Below, piece by piece: positions 16,513 to 25,351 of a stretch of DNA of 64,000 nt. Made by a program: the position numbers and the translations under genes. This stretch comes from Acidipila sp. EB88 (GTDB taxonomy: Bacteria > Acidobacteriota > Terriglobia > Terriglobales > Acidobacteriaceae). A model generated the notes under the pieces. It had not been told where the DNA came from and ran no database searches. It saw only the letters and a list, made by a program, of their open reading frames with translations. The first letter of the stretch is position 1, and each line of letters begins with the position of its first letter. Location: positions 3,596,001 to 3,660,000 of the forward strand of contig NZ_QWEV01000005.1 in the NCBI RefSeq assembly GCF_003858395.1, given 5' to 3'.

Positions 16513-17730
16513 ATGGGTATAGCGACACACATCTCTGAGCCGCGCTCCGAAACCGTTGCAGAGCCAGTTTCGAAGCCGGCATCCGAGTCGCTGCCTTCCG
16601 CAGTATCGGCCCGGAGTCCGCTTGACGGTCCTCGCGTCCCGGCGATGATGCAGGCAGCCGTTTATCGTGGCGTTGACGACGTTCGCATCGAACAGGTCGA
16701 AACGCCCGAGATTGCAGCGGGTGAAGTGCTTTTGCGCGTAGAAGCATGCGGAATCTGCGGCACGGACCTGAAGAAGATTCATACCGGCTCCCACTCGGCC
16801 CCGCGCGTCTTCGGGCATGAGACAGCCGGTACGGTAATTGCCGTCGGCGAAGGAGTCACTGCATTCGCGCCGGGCGATCGCGCCATGGTGTTTCATCACA
16901 TTCCCTGCGGTCACTGTTACTATTGCCGCAAAAAGACGTTTGCGCAGTGCCCCGTCTACAAGAAGGTCGGTGTCACCGCGGCCTACGAGCCTTCTGGCGG
17001 AGGGTTCGCGCAATATGTGCGAGTGATGGACTGGATTGTGGAGCGGGGGCTCGTGAGGGTTCCGGATGGAATCCCGTTTGAGCAGGCGGCCTTCATTGAG
17101 CCGGTCAACACCTGTCTGAAGGCCATCAAGAACCTGGCGCTCGAGGCGGACGAGACCGTGCTCGTAATCGGGCAGGGCCCGATCGGGATCATCCTGGCTG
17201 CGCTGGCTGCCCGGACCGGGGCAAAGGTGCTTACCTCTGATCTGTATGCGGAACGACACGCGGTGGCTGCGGGCTACGGACTGTCGCACCCAATCGACGC
17301 AGCGAGGGAAGACGTTGTGGCGCGCGCGCATGCCGAGACGGAAGGCCGAGGAGTGGACGCTGCCATTGTGGCGGTGGCGGGTGATCCGTTGATCAAGGTC
17401 GCGATGAACGCGACCCGTTGTGGCGGCCGAGTGCTGCTGTTCGCGCAGACCCAGCATGGCGACGCGCCGATTGATCCGGCGGCGATCTGCATGGACGAGA
17501 AGGCGCTGATCGGCTCCTACAGTGCCTCGGTCGAGATCCAGGATGAAGGGGCTGCGCTTGTGTTCGAGGGGTATCGCAACGGCTTCGATCTTACCGGACT
17601 CATCTCGCACCGGTTTGCGCTTGCCGACGCCGTGGAGGCAATCGATCTTGCTTCGCATCCCGTGGCCGATTCGATGAAGATTTTTATCCTGCCCCAGCAA
17701 CAGCCCGGCAGCGAGGCAGGGAAGCGATGA
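16513..17730 (+). CDS. Zinc-dependent medium-chain dehydrogenase 1 of hopanoid operon
   Basis: MDR-superfamily alcohol/polyol dehydrogenase, up to 405 residues. Catalytic zinc ligands are seen in CGICGTDLK, FGHETAG and IEPVNTC. The four structural-zinc cysteines are in CGHCYYCRKKTFAQC. The NAD(P)-binding glycine motif is VIGQGPIG. The first 44 residues are a Ser/Pro-rich extension before the fold starts at MMQAAVYRG, so a start at 16645 or 16648 is possible, although no SD supports it. It lies between hpnG and a second dehydrogenase with coupled starts. It is a candidate for ribosylhopane reduction or other side-chain redox; that is inference only. Confidence 0.88.
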   Translation: MGIATHISEPRSETVAEPVSKPASESLPSAVSARSPLDGPRVPAMMQAAVYRGVDDVRIEQVETPEIAAGEVLLRVEACGICGTDLKKIHTGSHSAPRVFGHETAGTVIAVGEGVTAFAPGDRAMVFHHIPCGHCYYCRKKTFAQCPVYKKVGVTAAYEPSGGGFAQYVRVMDWIVERGLVRVPDGIPFEQAAFIEPVNTCLKAIKNLALEADETVLVIGQGPIGIILAALAARTGAKVLTSDLYAERHAVAAGYGLSHPIDAAREDVVARAHAETEGRGVDAAIVAVAGDPLIKVAMNATRCGGRVLLFAQTQHGDAPIDPAAICMDEKALIGSYSASVEIQDEGAALVFEGYRNGFDLTGLISHRFALADAVEAIDLASHPVADSMKIFILPQQQPGSEAGKR

Positions 17731-18794
17731 GCCTGCTGAAGCGATCCCCCCACGGCCCGACGATGCAGGCTGCCGTGTTGTATGGCAAGGAAGACCTGCG
17801 GCTCGAGACAGTGCCGCGTCCCCGCGCTGCCGCGGGTGAAATTGTTCTGCAGGTAGGCGCCGCGCTGACCTGCGGAACCGACCTCAAGGTATTCCGGCGT
17901 GGGTATCACGCGCGCATGCTCAAGCCGCCAATCCCGTTCGGGCATGAAATCGCGGGCGTAGTCGCCGAAGCCGGCGAAGGCTCGACCTTTCGCGTGGGCG
18001 ACCGCGTGGTGGCGCTTAATTCTGCCCCGTGCGGACAGTGCTTCTTCTGCCGTCGCGACCAGGCCAACCTGTGCAACGACCTGCTCTTCAACAACGGTGC
18101 GTATGCGGAGTTTCTGCGGGTGCCGGCACGCATCGCGGGCAAAAACACTTTGCGCGTGCCCGACTACCTGCCGCTCGAGCATGCCGCGCTGACGGAACCC
18201 CTGGCGTGCGTCATGCTGGGGCTCGAAGAGGCCAATGCGCGCCCCGGCGATACGCTTGCAGTGATTGGCTGTGGTCCTATCGGCCTGCTGTTTGTGCATG
18301 CCGCGGCGCTTTCGGGCATGCACGTGATCGCCATCGCCAAGCACCGCGAGCAGGCAGCAATCGCCAAAGAACTCGGCGCGGCCGAAATCGTGATGCTGGA
18401 GCGGGACCAGAGCCCCGTGAATGCGGTGCGGGCGCTTACCGAGGAAAGCCGTGGCGTGGACATCGCGATCGAGGCCGTTGCCTCGCCCACAACGTGGGGA
18501 TGGGCGGTGGACATGGCCCGCAAGGGCGGTACGGTGAACTTTTTCGGAGGCCCCCCGGCCGGCACCCAGGTGCAGCTCGACACCAACCAGCTGCACTACA
18601 GCGGGCTTTCCCTGCGCGCGAGTTTTCATCACACGCCGCGCACGGTGCGTCGTGCCTTCGCGCTGCTGGCGGGCGGCCGCTTCCAGACACGGCAGTTTCT
18701 TACCGCGCGTGCCTCCCTCGGCGATGTAGTCTCGCTGTATCGCACCATGAGCAGTGGAGCCACGCGGGGCATCAAGACGGTGATTCTTCCTTAG
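17727..18794 (+). CDS. Zinc-dependent medium-chain dehydrogenase 2 of hopanoid operon
   Basis: A second MDR enzyme, 355 residues, starting inside the stop of the first (ATGA overlap). Catalytic zinc residues are in ALTCGTDLK, FGHEIAG and LTEPLAC. Structural zinc cysteines are in CGQCFFCRRDQANLC. The cofactor motif is VIGCGPIG. It is only moderately similar to the first copy, so the pair looks like an old duplication with diverged specificity or a heteromeric enzyme. hpnC starts two bases after its stop. The substrate is unknown. Confidence 0.88.
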   Translation: MSLLKRSPHGPTMQAAVLYGKEDLRLETVPRPRAAAGEIVLQVGAALTCGTDLKVFRRGYHARMLKPPIPFGHEIAGVVAEAGEGSTFRVGDRVVALNSAPCGQCFFCRRDQANLCNDLLFNNGAYAEFLRVPARIAGKNTLRVPDYLPLEHAALTEPLACVMLGLEEANARPGDTLAVIGCGPIGLLFVHAAALSGMHVIAIAKHREQAAIAKELGAAEIVMLERDQSPVNAVRALTEESRGVDIAIEAVASPTTWGWAVDMARKGGTVNFFGGPPAGTQVQLDTNQLHYSGLSLRASFHHTPRTVRRAFALLAGGRFQTRQFLTARASLGDVVSLYRTMSSGATRGIKTVILP

Positions 18795-18796
18795 TC

Positions 18797-19807
18797 ATGG
18801 CGACCTTTCCGATCGAGCACGACCCTCAGGCCCGGCCCGGTGAACAGCCCGACGCGGAACGCGCGCAGCTGCTTGCAGCAGGCTGGGCTGCGCTGCCTGC
18901 CGCGTACCGGCCGCCGTCCTACACGCCCAGTCTCGAGGAAGCCCGGCGCTGGTGCCAGCACCTCACCGAGACACACTACGAGAACTTCCACGTGGCCAGC
19001 ATTTTTCTGCCGGCCCGCATGCGCACGCACTTTCACGCCATTTACGCGTACTGCCGCGTGTCCGACGACCTTGGCGACGAGGTAGGCGACGCAGCCCAGT
19101 CGCTGGCCCTGCTGGATTGGTGGCAGGAACAGCTTGAGCTTTGCTACCGTGGTATTGCGACGCACCCTGTGTTCGTGGCGCTGCTCCCGACGATCCAGGC
19201 CTGCAACATTCCGATCAAGCCGTTCGCCGACCTGCTGCACGCCTTCCGGCAGGACCAGCACACGACCCGTTTCGCCTCGATTGAAGACGTGCTCGACTAC
19301 TGCCGCTACTCGGCGAACCCGGTGGGCCGGCTGGTGCTTTATGTCGCGGGCTACCGGGATGAAGAGCGTTTTCGCCTGTCGGACCAGACCTGCACCGCAC
19401 TGCAGCTTGCGAACTTCTGGCAGGACGTGCGGGTCGACCACGAGAAGGGCCGGATCTACCTTCCCCAGGCCGATATGAAGCGTTTCAAGGTCACGGAGGC
19501 GATGCTGGCCGAAGGCATTGCCGCACGCGTGGCCAACCCTGCAGTGCGGGAGCTGCTCCGCTATGAAGTGGGGTATGCGCGGGTGATGTTCCGCAGCGGG
19601 ATGCCATTGATCGGCATGGTGAATCGCGAGCTTGCTGTGGACCTGGACCTGTTCTCCCGCGGCGGCCTGGAGATTTTGCGGGCCATCGAAAAGCAGGAGT
19701 TCGACGTGCTGTGTGCGCGTCCTTCCATCTCCAAACCACGCAAAGCTGCTTTGCTTCTGCACGCAATCGCCGGCAAGTACCTGCGCCTGCGAGGCAGCAA
19801 GGGCTGA
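18797..19807 (+). CDS. hpnC: Squalene synthase HpnC (hydroxysqualene synthase)
   Basis: Phytoene/squalene synthase family protein of 336 residues. In the three-step bacterial route HpnC converts presqualene diphosphate to hydroxysqualene. The first Asp motif is in YCRVSDDLGDEVGD and the second in NFWQDVRVDHEKGRIYLP. ENFHVASIFLP and HFHAIYAYCR are typical of the HpnC branch. The ATG at 18797 directly follows the dehydrogenase stop; a longer open frame upstream is only the shadow of that gene. The next gene starts five bases on. Confidence 0.94.
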   Translation: MATFPIEHDPQARPGEQPDAERAQLLAAGWAALPAAYRPPSYTPSLEEARRWCQHLTETHYENFHVASIFLPARMRTHFHAIYAYCRVSDDLGDEVGDAAQSLALLDWWQEQLELCYRGIATHPVFVALLPTIQACNIPIKPFADLLHAFRQDQHTTRFASIEDVLDYCRYSANPVGRLVLYVAGYRDEERFRLSDQTCTALQLANFWQDVRVDHEKGRIYLPQADMKRFKVTEAMLAEGIAARVANPAVRELLRYEVGYARVMFRSGMPLIGMVNRELAVDLDLFSRGGLEILRAIEKQEFDVLCARPSISKPRKAALLLHAIAGKYLRLRGSKG

Positions 19808-19812
19808 GCCGA

Positions 19813-22347
19813 GTGCCGACACCTTCCGAGATTCTCAACAGCGCGTACCGCACCTGCCGCCTCATCGCGCGCAGGGAGGCGAAGAACTTCTACTTTGCAT
19901 TCCTGGCGTTGCCCCCGGCCAAGCGCAATGCCATCTGCGCGGTGTATGCGTTTATGCGGCAGGCCGACGACATCTCTGATGACGAGTCCGTGCCGCGTGC
20001 CGAGCGGCGTGCCCGCATGGCTGCCTGGACGGCGGCCTGGCACCAGGCTGCGACACTGGGAAACTCCGACGACCCGGTCTTTTTCGCCCTGAACGATGCC
20101 CGTCTCCGCTTCCGGATCCCGCTGACGCTGCTGGACCAGCTCGTGGAAGGCACGACGATGGATCTCAGCGAGGAGCATGACGCGGGGCAGACCTTCGCCG
20201 ATTACGCCGCGCTCCGCCACTACTGCTACCTGGTGGCATCGGTGGTGGGGCTGGTGTGCATTCGCATCTTTGAGTACAGCGGCGCGGAAGCCGAGTCACT
20301 TGCCGAGGAGCTGGGCATTGCGTTCCAGCTGACCAACATCCTGCGGGACGTGCGGGAAGATGCCGAGCGTGGCCGCGTGTATCTCCCGGTCGATGAGCTG
20401 GATGCCTATGGCTTTACGCCCGAGTCGCTTGCCGCTGCCGCGCGCAGTGGCAAGGCGCCCGACGCCACGATGCGCACCATGCTGGCCGCGCAGTGCACGC
20501 GCGCCGATCAGCTGTATCGCTCCGGGACTCTCTTGTTGCCGTACATCGCGCCTGACAGCCGTCCTGCGCTGCAGGTGCTGATGCAGATCTACCATCGGCT
20601 GCTGCTGCGCATCCGGCGTGCAGACTACGACGTGTTTACCGAGCGGCACAGTGTACCGACCGCAGAAAAGCTCGGGCTGCTTGCGCGCGGGCTGATGCGC
20701 ACGTTCGGCGTGCGGGTGCTGCGCACCCGGCATGAGTCTCCCGAGGGTGCGCGCACTGCTGTCCTGCCGGGTACCGCCAGCACTTTGCAGACCCCCGGTA
20801 CGCCCAAGATGCAGCCTTCTGCCGGCTCGCCGGCAATGCTGGATTCGGTGACGTGTTCGTGTAGCCGGGTATCAGTCGATCCGTTCGGGCAGAATTCCAA
20901 GCACGGTTCGGGGCGTTCCGTCGCTATCGTGGGCGCCGGGGTCTCGGGCCTCGCGGCTGCCTGCGCGCTTGCCGAAGCCGGCCACGCTGTGACGGTTTTT
21001 GAGCGGCGACCCTACGTGGGTGGACGTGCATCGTCGTACCTCCATCCTGGTTCGGGCGAGGTCATCGATAACTGCCAGCACATCCTGCTGGGCTGCTGCA
21101 CCAGCCTGCGCTCGCTGCTGGAGCGGGTGGGGCGCGCCGACGCGATTGCCTGGACTTCGGCCATCACCTACATCGAACCGGGCGGCCGCCGCAGTGTCGT
21201 GCAGCCCACGGCACTGCCCGCGCCGCTGCAGTCCGCGCCCTCGTTCCTGCGGGCACGGTGCTTCTCCCCGGGAGACAAGCGCGCCATTGCGCACGGTCTG
21301 CGCCAGTTCTTCTCGGGCTACCCGGTCGACACGCCGGGTGGCGAAAGCTTTCTTGCGTGGGCGCTGCGAAACCGGCAGACGCCGGGAGCGATCAAGCGGT
21401 TCTGGGAGCCGATCCTGCAGTCCGCGCTCAATGATGATCTGGACCGCATCTCGGTGCATTACGCGGGCAAGGTGCTCAAGGAGTCCTTCCTGAACTCGGC
21501 CGAGGCCGGGCAGATCGGCGTGCCGCTGTTGCCGCTGTCAGAGATGTATGCGGGCGCGGCGCGCTACCTCGTGCAGCTAGGCGGCACGGTGCACCTGCGC
21601 ACCTCGGTGGAGAAGCTGGAGCAGGTTACGGAGGCTGGGCGTGACACGGTCGGGTGGCGCGTGCATACGGCCGACGGTCCCCATGCCGGGGTGTTCGACG
21701 ACGTAATCGTTGCGCTCCCGTTCGAAGCCACGCAGCGTCTCGTCCCTGCACTGCCGGCCGGGCCGGATCGTGACGAGCTCGCGCATACCCTGGAGCAGTT
21801 TGAGCATGTGCCGCTGGCCGGTGTGCATCTCTGGTTCGATCGAGAGATCACCGAGCTGGCGCATGCCGTCCTACTGGATACCACGATCCAGTGGATGTAC
21901 CAGCGCGACAAGCTGCGACCGAAAGAAGCCTCCGCGGATGCATCGGCGGCAGCCTCCGGCAGTCACCTCGAGCTTGTCATCAGCGTCGCTCACAAGCTGG
22001 TGCCAATGACGCAGCCCGAAATCATCGAGCTCGCCTTGCGGGAGCTTGCGCTGTTCTTTCCGGCCGTTGCCGAAGCTACCCTGCTCAAGGGCGTCGTGAC
22101 CAAGGAAGTGCGCGCCACCTTCGCCGTTACGCCGGGGGTGGATGCCCACCGGCCTGGTGCGCGCACTGCGTGGCCAGGGTTGTTCCTCGCCGGTGACTGG
22201 ACAGACACGGGCTGGCCCGCGACCATGGAAGGCGCGGCCCGCTCCGGATTCCTTGCCGCGGAGGCCGTGCATGCCCGGTCGGGCCATTACCGGCGATTCG
22301 TGGCTCCCGACCTCCCGCCGCGCGGGCTGATGCGTTTTCTCGGCTAG
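19813..22347 (+). CDS. hpnDE: HpnD-HpnE fusion: presqualene diphosphate synthase + hydroxysqualene dehydroxylase
   Basis: One uninterrupted reading frame of 844 codons from a GTG at 19813. Residues 1 to about 290 are HpnD (condenses two FPP to presqualene diphosphate): QADDISDDE (Asp52-57) and NILRDVREDAERGR (Asp179, Asp183). A Pro/Ser/Cys-rich linker spans about 300-365. From residue 368 the chain is HpnE, a flavin amine-oxidase-type enzyme that removes the hydroxyl of hydroxysqualene: VAIVGAGVSGLAAACALAEA (FAD motif, Gly374-Gly379) and the C-terminal GLFLAGDWTDTGWPATMEGA. In model organisms hpnD and hpnE are separate genes. No internal stop or frameshift is visible, and no clear internal SD start for HpnE. 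Confidence 0.92.
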   Translation: MPTPSEILNSAYRTCRLIARREAKNFYFAFLALPPAKRNAICAVYAFMRQADDISDDESVPRAERRARMAAWTAAWHQAATLGNSDDPVFFALNDARLRFRIPLTLLDQLVEGTTMDLSEEHDAGQTFADYAALRHYCYLVASVVGLVCIRIFEYSGAEAESLAEELGIAFQLTNILRDVREDAERGRVYLPVDELDAYGFTPESLAAAARSGKAPDATMRTMLAAQCTRADQLYRSGTLLLPYIAPDSRPALQVLMQIYHRLLLRIRRADYDVFTERHSVPTAEKLGLLARGLMRTFGVRVLRTRHESPEGARTAVLPGTASTLQTPGTPKMQPSAGSPAMLDSVTCSCSRVSVDPFGQNSKHGSGRSVAIVGAGVSGLAAACALAEAGHAVTVFERRPYVGGRASSYLHPGSGEVIDNCQHILLGCCTSLRSLLERVGRADAIAWTSAITYIEPGGRRSVVQPTALPAPLQSAPSFLRARCFSPGDKRAIAHGLRQFFSGYPVDTPGGESFLAWALRNRQTPGAIKRFWEPILQSALNDDLDRISVHYAGKVLKESFLNSAEAGQIGVPLLPLSEMYAGAARYLVQLGGTVHLRTSVEKLEQVTEAGRDTVGWRVHTADGPHAGVFDDVIVALPFEATQRLVPALPAGPDRDELAHTLEQFEHVPLAGVHLWFDREITELAHAVLLDTTIQWMYQRDKLRPKEASADASAAASGSHLELVISVAHKLVPMTQPEIIELALRELALFFPAVAEATLLKGVVTKEVRATFAVTPGVDAHRPGARTAWPGLFLAGDWTDTGWPATMEGAARSGFLAAEAVHARSGHYRRFVAPDLPPRGLMRFLG

Positions 22348-22436
22348 CAGTACCCCAGCAGGCCCCTCGGCTTCCCTCGTTCGGTTCGGCATCCAACAAA
22401 CGTTGGCCCTCGTGCGCCAATTGGTGGAGGACCATT

Positions 22437-24290
22437 TTGTTGAACGTTCCCGGTAGTTCGCAACCCATTGAGAACCATGCTGTCATCGGCAATATGCGCT
22501 CTGCAGCCGTTATCGCTGTTGACGGCACTATTGATTTCTTCTGCTTTCCTAACTTTGACTCGCCGACGATCTTTGCTTCGCTGCTGGACACGCAGAAGGG
22601 TGGCTGCTTCCGCATCGACCCCCAGATGGACGATGTGCGCTACAAGCAGCTTTACCTGCCCGACACCAACATCCTGTTGACCCGGTATCTGTCCGAGTGC
22701 GGGGTAGCCGAGGTGACGGACTTTATGCCGGTGACCGAGGAAGGCGCGCAAAGCGCTTACGCCAATCAGATCATCCGCATGGTGCGCGTCATCAAGGGGA
22801 CGGTTCGATTCCAGGTGCGATGCGCGCCGCGTTTTGACTACGCGCGTGGCGATCACCGTGTCGAGCGGCAAGGTGATGCCGTCTGCTTTTGCCCGCAGCA
22901 GCAGGAGCTTCGCTCCATGGCCCTGCACGCCACAGTGCCGCTGACGATTAATGACAACGAAGCGGAGGCTGACTTCACCCTGAACCAGGGTGAGGCTGCC
23001 TCCTTTGCCTTCGGTGCAATTTTGCCGGAAGAGAAGGACCGCCGCGAGCTTCTGGATCCGGAACGGATCGAGCACTGCTTTAAGGAGACTGCGCAGTTCT
23101 GGCGGGACTGGATGGCGAAGTCAGCCTACAAGGGCCGCTGGCGCGAAATGGTGAACCGTTCTGCGTTGACGCTGAAGCTTCTTTTCGACGAGCAGCATGG
23201 CGCCACCATCGCTGCCGTTACCTTCGGGCTGCCGGAGCAGATCGGGGGCTCTCGCAACTGGGACTACCGGTACACCTGGCTGCGCGACTCTTCCTTCTCC
23301 CTGTATGCGCTGGTGCGGCTTGGCTTTTCAAGCGAAGTGCGCGCCTACACCACCTGGCTGCGTGAGCGGGTGATGGATGGCCTCAAGAACGACACCGAGG
23401 ATGGCCCGCTGCGGATCATGTACCGCTCCGACGGGACCAGCGACCTGGAAGAGACTGAACTTTCGCATCTCGCGGGCTATCGCGACTCGCGGCCGGTGAG
23501 AATCGGTAACGGCGCCAACAGTCAACTCCAGCTCGACATCTACGGCGAAGTCATGGATGCGGTGTACCTGTCCAACAAGTACTCCGATGGCATTTCCAAG
23601 GACGGCTGGCGCCGCATCTGCCGGTTGATGGACTGGCTGTGCAAGAACTGGCGACGGCCGGACGAGGGCATCTGGGAGATGCGCGGCGGCCGCCGCGAAA
23701 TGCTGCATTCTCGCCTGATGTCGTGGGTCGCGTTCGACCGCGCCATTCGCCTTGCCGACAAGCGCTCGCTGGAAGCGCCATTGCGTGAGTGGTACGAGGC
23801 GCGCCGGCTGATCAACGAAGACATCCTGGACAACTTCTGGGACGAGGAGTTGCAGTCATTCGTGCAGGTCAAGGGAGAAAAGGCGGTCGACGCAGCCATG
23901 CTGCTGATGCCCATGCTGCGTTACATCAGCCCCACCGACCCTCGCTGGCTTTCTACCCTGAAGCGGATCGAGGAAGAGCTCACCGAGGATAGTCTCGTGT
24001 TCCGCTATGCGCCGGGCTCCGACGGCATGGAGGGTGCGGAAGGTTCGTTTACGGCCTGCTCGTTCTGGTTTATCGAATGCCTCGCGCGCTCGCAGCAGCT
24101 AGACAAGGCGCGGTTGCTGTTCGACAAGATGCTAGGGTACGCCAACCATGTCGGGCTGTACTCCGAGCAACTCGGTTCGAGCGGCGAGCACCTGGGCAAC
24201 TTTCCTCAGGCGCTGACACACCTTGCGCTGATCAGCACTGCGACCTACCTGAACAAGGCTCTGGATGGCGGCAAAGGGGAGTGGCTCTAG
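22437..24290 (+). CDS. Glycoside hydrolase family 15 protein (glucoamylase/trehalase-like)
   Basis: Cytoplasmic GH15-type glucosidase of 617 residues, no signal peptide. The N-terminal beta-sandwich opens with IENHAVIGNMRSAAVIAVDG and DFFCFPNFDSPTIFA. The catalytic (alpha/alpha)6 barrel carries GGSRNWDYRYTWLRDSSF, PDEGIWEMRGG with the likely general acid Glu, and YSEQLGSSGEHLGNFPQALTH with the likely base. The start is TTG at 22437, placed six bases after GGAGG; a second TTG follows directly. Bacterial members often act on trehalose or maltose-type sugars. It follows hpnDE by 89 bases, so linkage to hopanoid synthesis is uncertain. Confidence 0.88.
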   Translation: MLNVPGSSQPIENHAVIGNMRSAAVIAVDGTIDFFCFPNFDSPTIFASLLDTQKGGCFRIDPQMDDVRYKQLYLPDTNILLTRYLSECGVAEVTDFMPVTEEGAQSAYANQIIRMVRVIKGTVRFQVRCAPRFDYARGDHRVERQGDAVCFCPQQQELRSMALHATVPLTINDNEAEADFTLNQGEAASFAFGAILPEEKDRRELLDPERIEHCFKETAQFWRDWMAKSAYKGRWREMVNRSALTLKLLFDEQHGATIAAVTFGLPEQIGGSRNWDYRYTWLRDSSFSLYALVRLGFSSEVRAYTTWLRERVMDGLKNDTEDGPLRIMYRSDGTSDLEETELSHLAGYRDSRPVRIGNGANSQLQLDIYGEVMDAVYLSNKYSDGISKDGWRRICRLMDWLCKNWRRPDEGIWEMRGGRREMLHSRLMSWVAFDRAIRLADKRSLEAPLREWYEARRLINEDILDNFWDEELQSFVQVKGEKAVDAAMLLMPMLRYISPTDPRWLSTLKRIEEELTEDSLVFRYAPGSDGMEGAEGSFTACSFWFIECLARSQQLDKARLLFDKMLGYANHVGLYSEQLGSSGEHLGNFPQALTHLALISTATYLNKALDGGKGEWL

Positions 24291-24380
24291 AGGGTATCGA
24301 TCCAGGTGTTGCGCGGCATGCCGCCTCGCCTTTCTGCGTGATGTCGTTGGCTGTTGCGTTGCTCGGGAGAGCAAGGCAGT

Positions 24381-24806
24381 TCAGAGCGAAAGCAGCCCGA
24401 CGCCCAGGCAGACAAACAGGGCAGCCGCCCAGCGGCGCCCATCCACATTTTCGTGCAGAAAGAACTTTGCTGCCACTGCGTTGCTCACAAACGTCAGCGA
24501 TGCAGATGCAGGACCGATCAGGCTGACGTCCGCGTGCGACAGGGCGAACAGCAGCGAGAAAAACCCGCCCGCCATGCCGAGCACGCCGCATACAAACCTG
24601 AGGTTCGTTACGACCGCCCAGCTGGCGCCGGCGATGCCTCGCTCGGCGCGGATTGCGTCGAGGTCGAGTCGCCGCATGGCGGAGGCGATCAACAGATCGC
24701 CGAGCGTGGCGAAAAATACGATGGCGGCAATCATCGAGGCGATTGCCCAGCCGGAAGAACTGTGCACGGGGGGGAGCAGTAACGCGACTGCCAGGGCCGC
24801 TGTCAC
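24381..24806 (-). CDS. EamA/SMR-like four-helix membrane protein, second of a pair
   Basis: A 141-residue protein with about four membrane helices, half the size of a full EamA transporter. Visible segments are SSGWAIASMIAAIVFFATLG, the central FVCGVLGMAGGFFSLLFALS, and the C-terminal signature SLIGPASASLTFVSNAVAAKFFLHE. The latter is the EamA/EmrE-type helix 4 with its ending loop. The start is GTG at 24806, overlapping the stop of its partner by four bases (GTGA). A longer upstream frame is shadow. The two genes probably form a heterodimeric transporter; the substrate is unknown. Confidence 0.82.
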   Translation of the reverse strand: MTAALAVALLLPPVHSSSGWAIASMIAAIVFFATLGDLLIASAMRRLDLDAIRAERGIAGASWAVVTNLRFVCGVLGMAGGFFSLLFALSHADVSLIGPASASLTFVSNAVAAKFFLHENVDGRRWAAALFVCLGVGLLSL

Positions 24807-25252
24807 AGGTCGCCCGCCGTTCGTCCGCTGAAGGCAGGTTGTGCCGCTGGTTCTGCGTGCTCCGTGTAGGAGCTGCCATTTGCAACAAAACCTACACCCA
24901 TTGTGATCAGCGCGATGCCCAGCCACCGCGAAGCCGAGATGTGTTCGTGCAGCCAGAAGCGCGAGAGCAGCGCGATCAGGACATTGCCGATCGAGGTGGT
25001 GGGAAGCACGAAGGTGAGGTCAGCCCAGGAGAGCGCGGCGGTGTAGGAGGCGAAGAAGCCGATCAGCAACGCAATACCTGCCGCGACCGATGGGTTCAGA
25101 ATCGCATGCAGCAACAGCGCGGGGTGCTCAAGCGAGACCGGACCGATCTGCTTCATGCCGACGGCCAGCAGGGTGTCCCCAAGCGGCGCAGTGACGGCCA
25201 CGATCAACAGGACCAGATAACGCTGCGTCGTCATGGAAGAGGTTGTGGTCAT
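24803..25252 (-). CDS. EamA/SMR-like four-helix membrane protein, first of a pair
   Basis: A 149-residue membrane protein with four helices: YLVLLIVAVTAPLGDTLLAV, a second with PSVAAGIALLIGFFASYTAA, a third with LTFVLPTTSIGNVLIALLSR and a fourth with LGIALITMGVGFV. The WLHEHISASRWLGI loop is typical of EamA-like halves. It shares layout with its downstream partner but not close sequence. The pair lies 99 bases downstream of hpnJ on the same strand, so hopanoid or lipid-head-group transport is a reasonable inference. The start may be 18 bases downstream at a second ATG. Confidence 0.82.
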   Translation of the reverse strand: MTTTSSMTTQRYLVLLIVAVTAPLGDTLLAVGMKQIGPVSLEHPALLLHAILNPSVAAGIALLIGFFASYTAALSWADLTFVLPTTSIGNVLIALLSRFWLHEHISASRWLGIALITMGVGFVANGSSYTEHAEPAAQPAFSGRTAGDL

Positions 25253-25351
25253 CGGCAGGGATCAGCAGCGTGTGCAGGGGAGGTACCAGGTGTGGCTGCG
25301 ACAATGGCGCGGCCGATACGAGATCGCCCACGCCATTGCCCTCTTGCGCGA

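Noticed and set aside
18029-18796. Long N-terminal extension of HpnC
   Set aside because: It is an out-of-frame reading of dehydrogenase 2, which has all its motifs.
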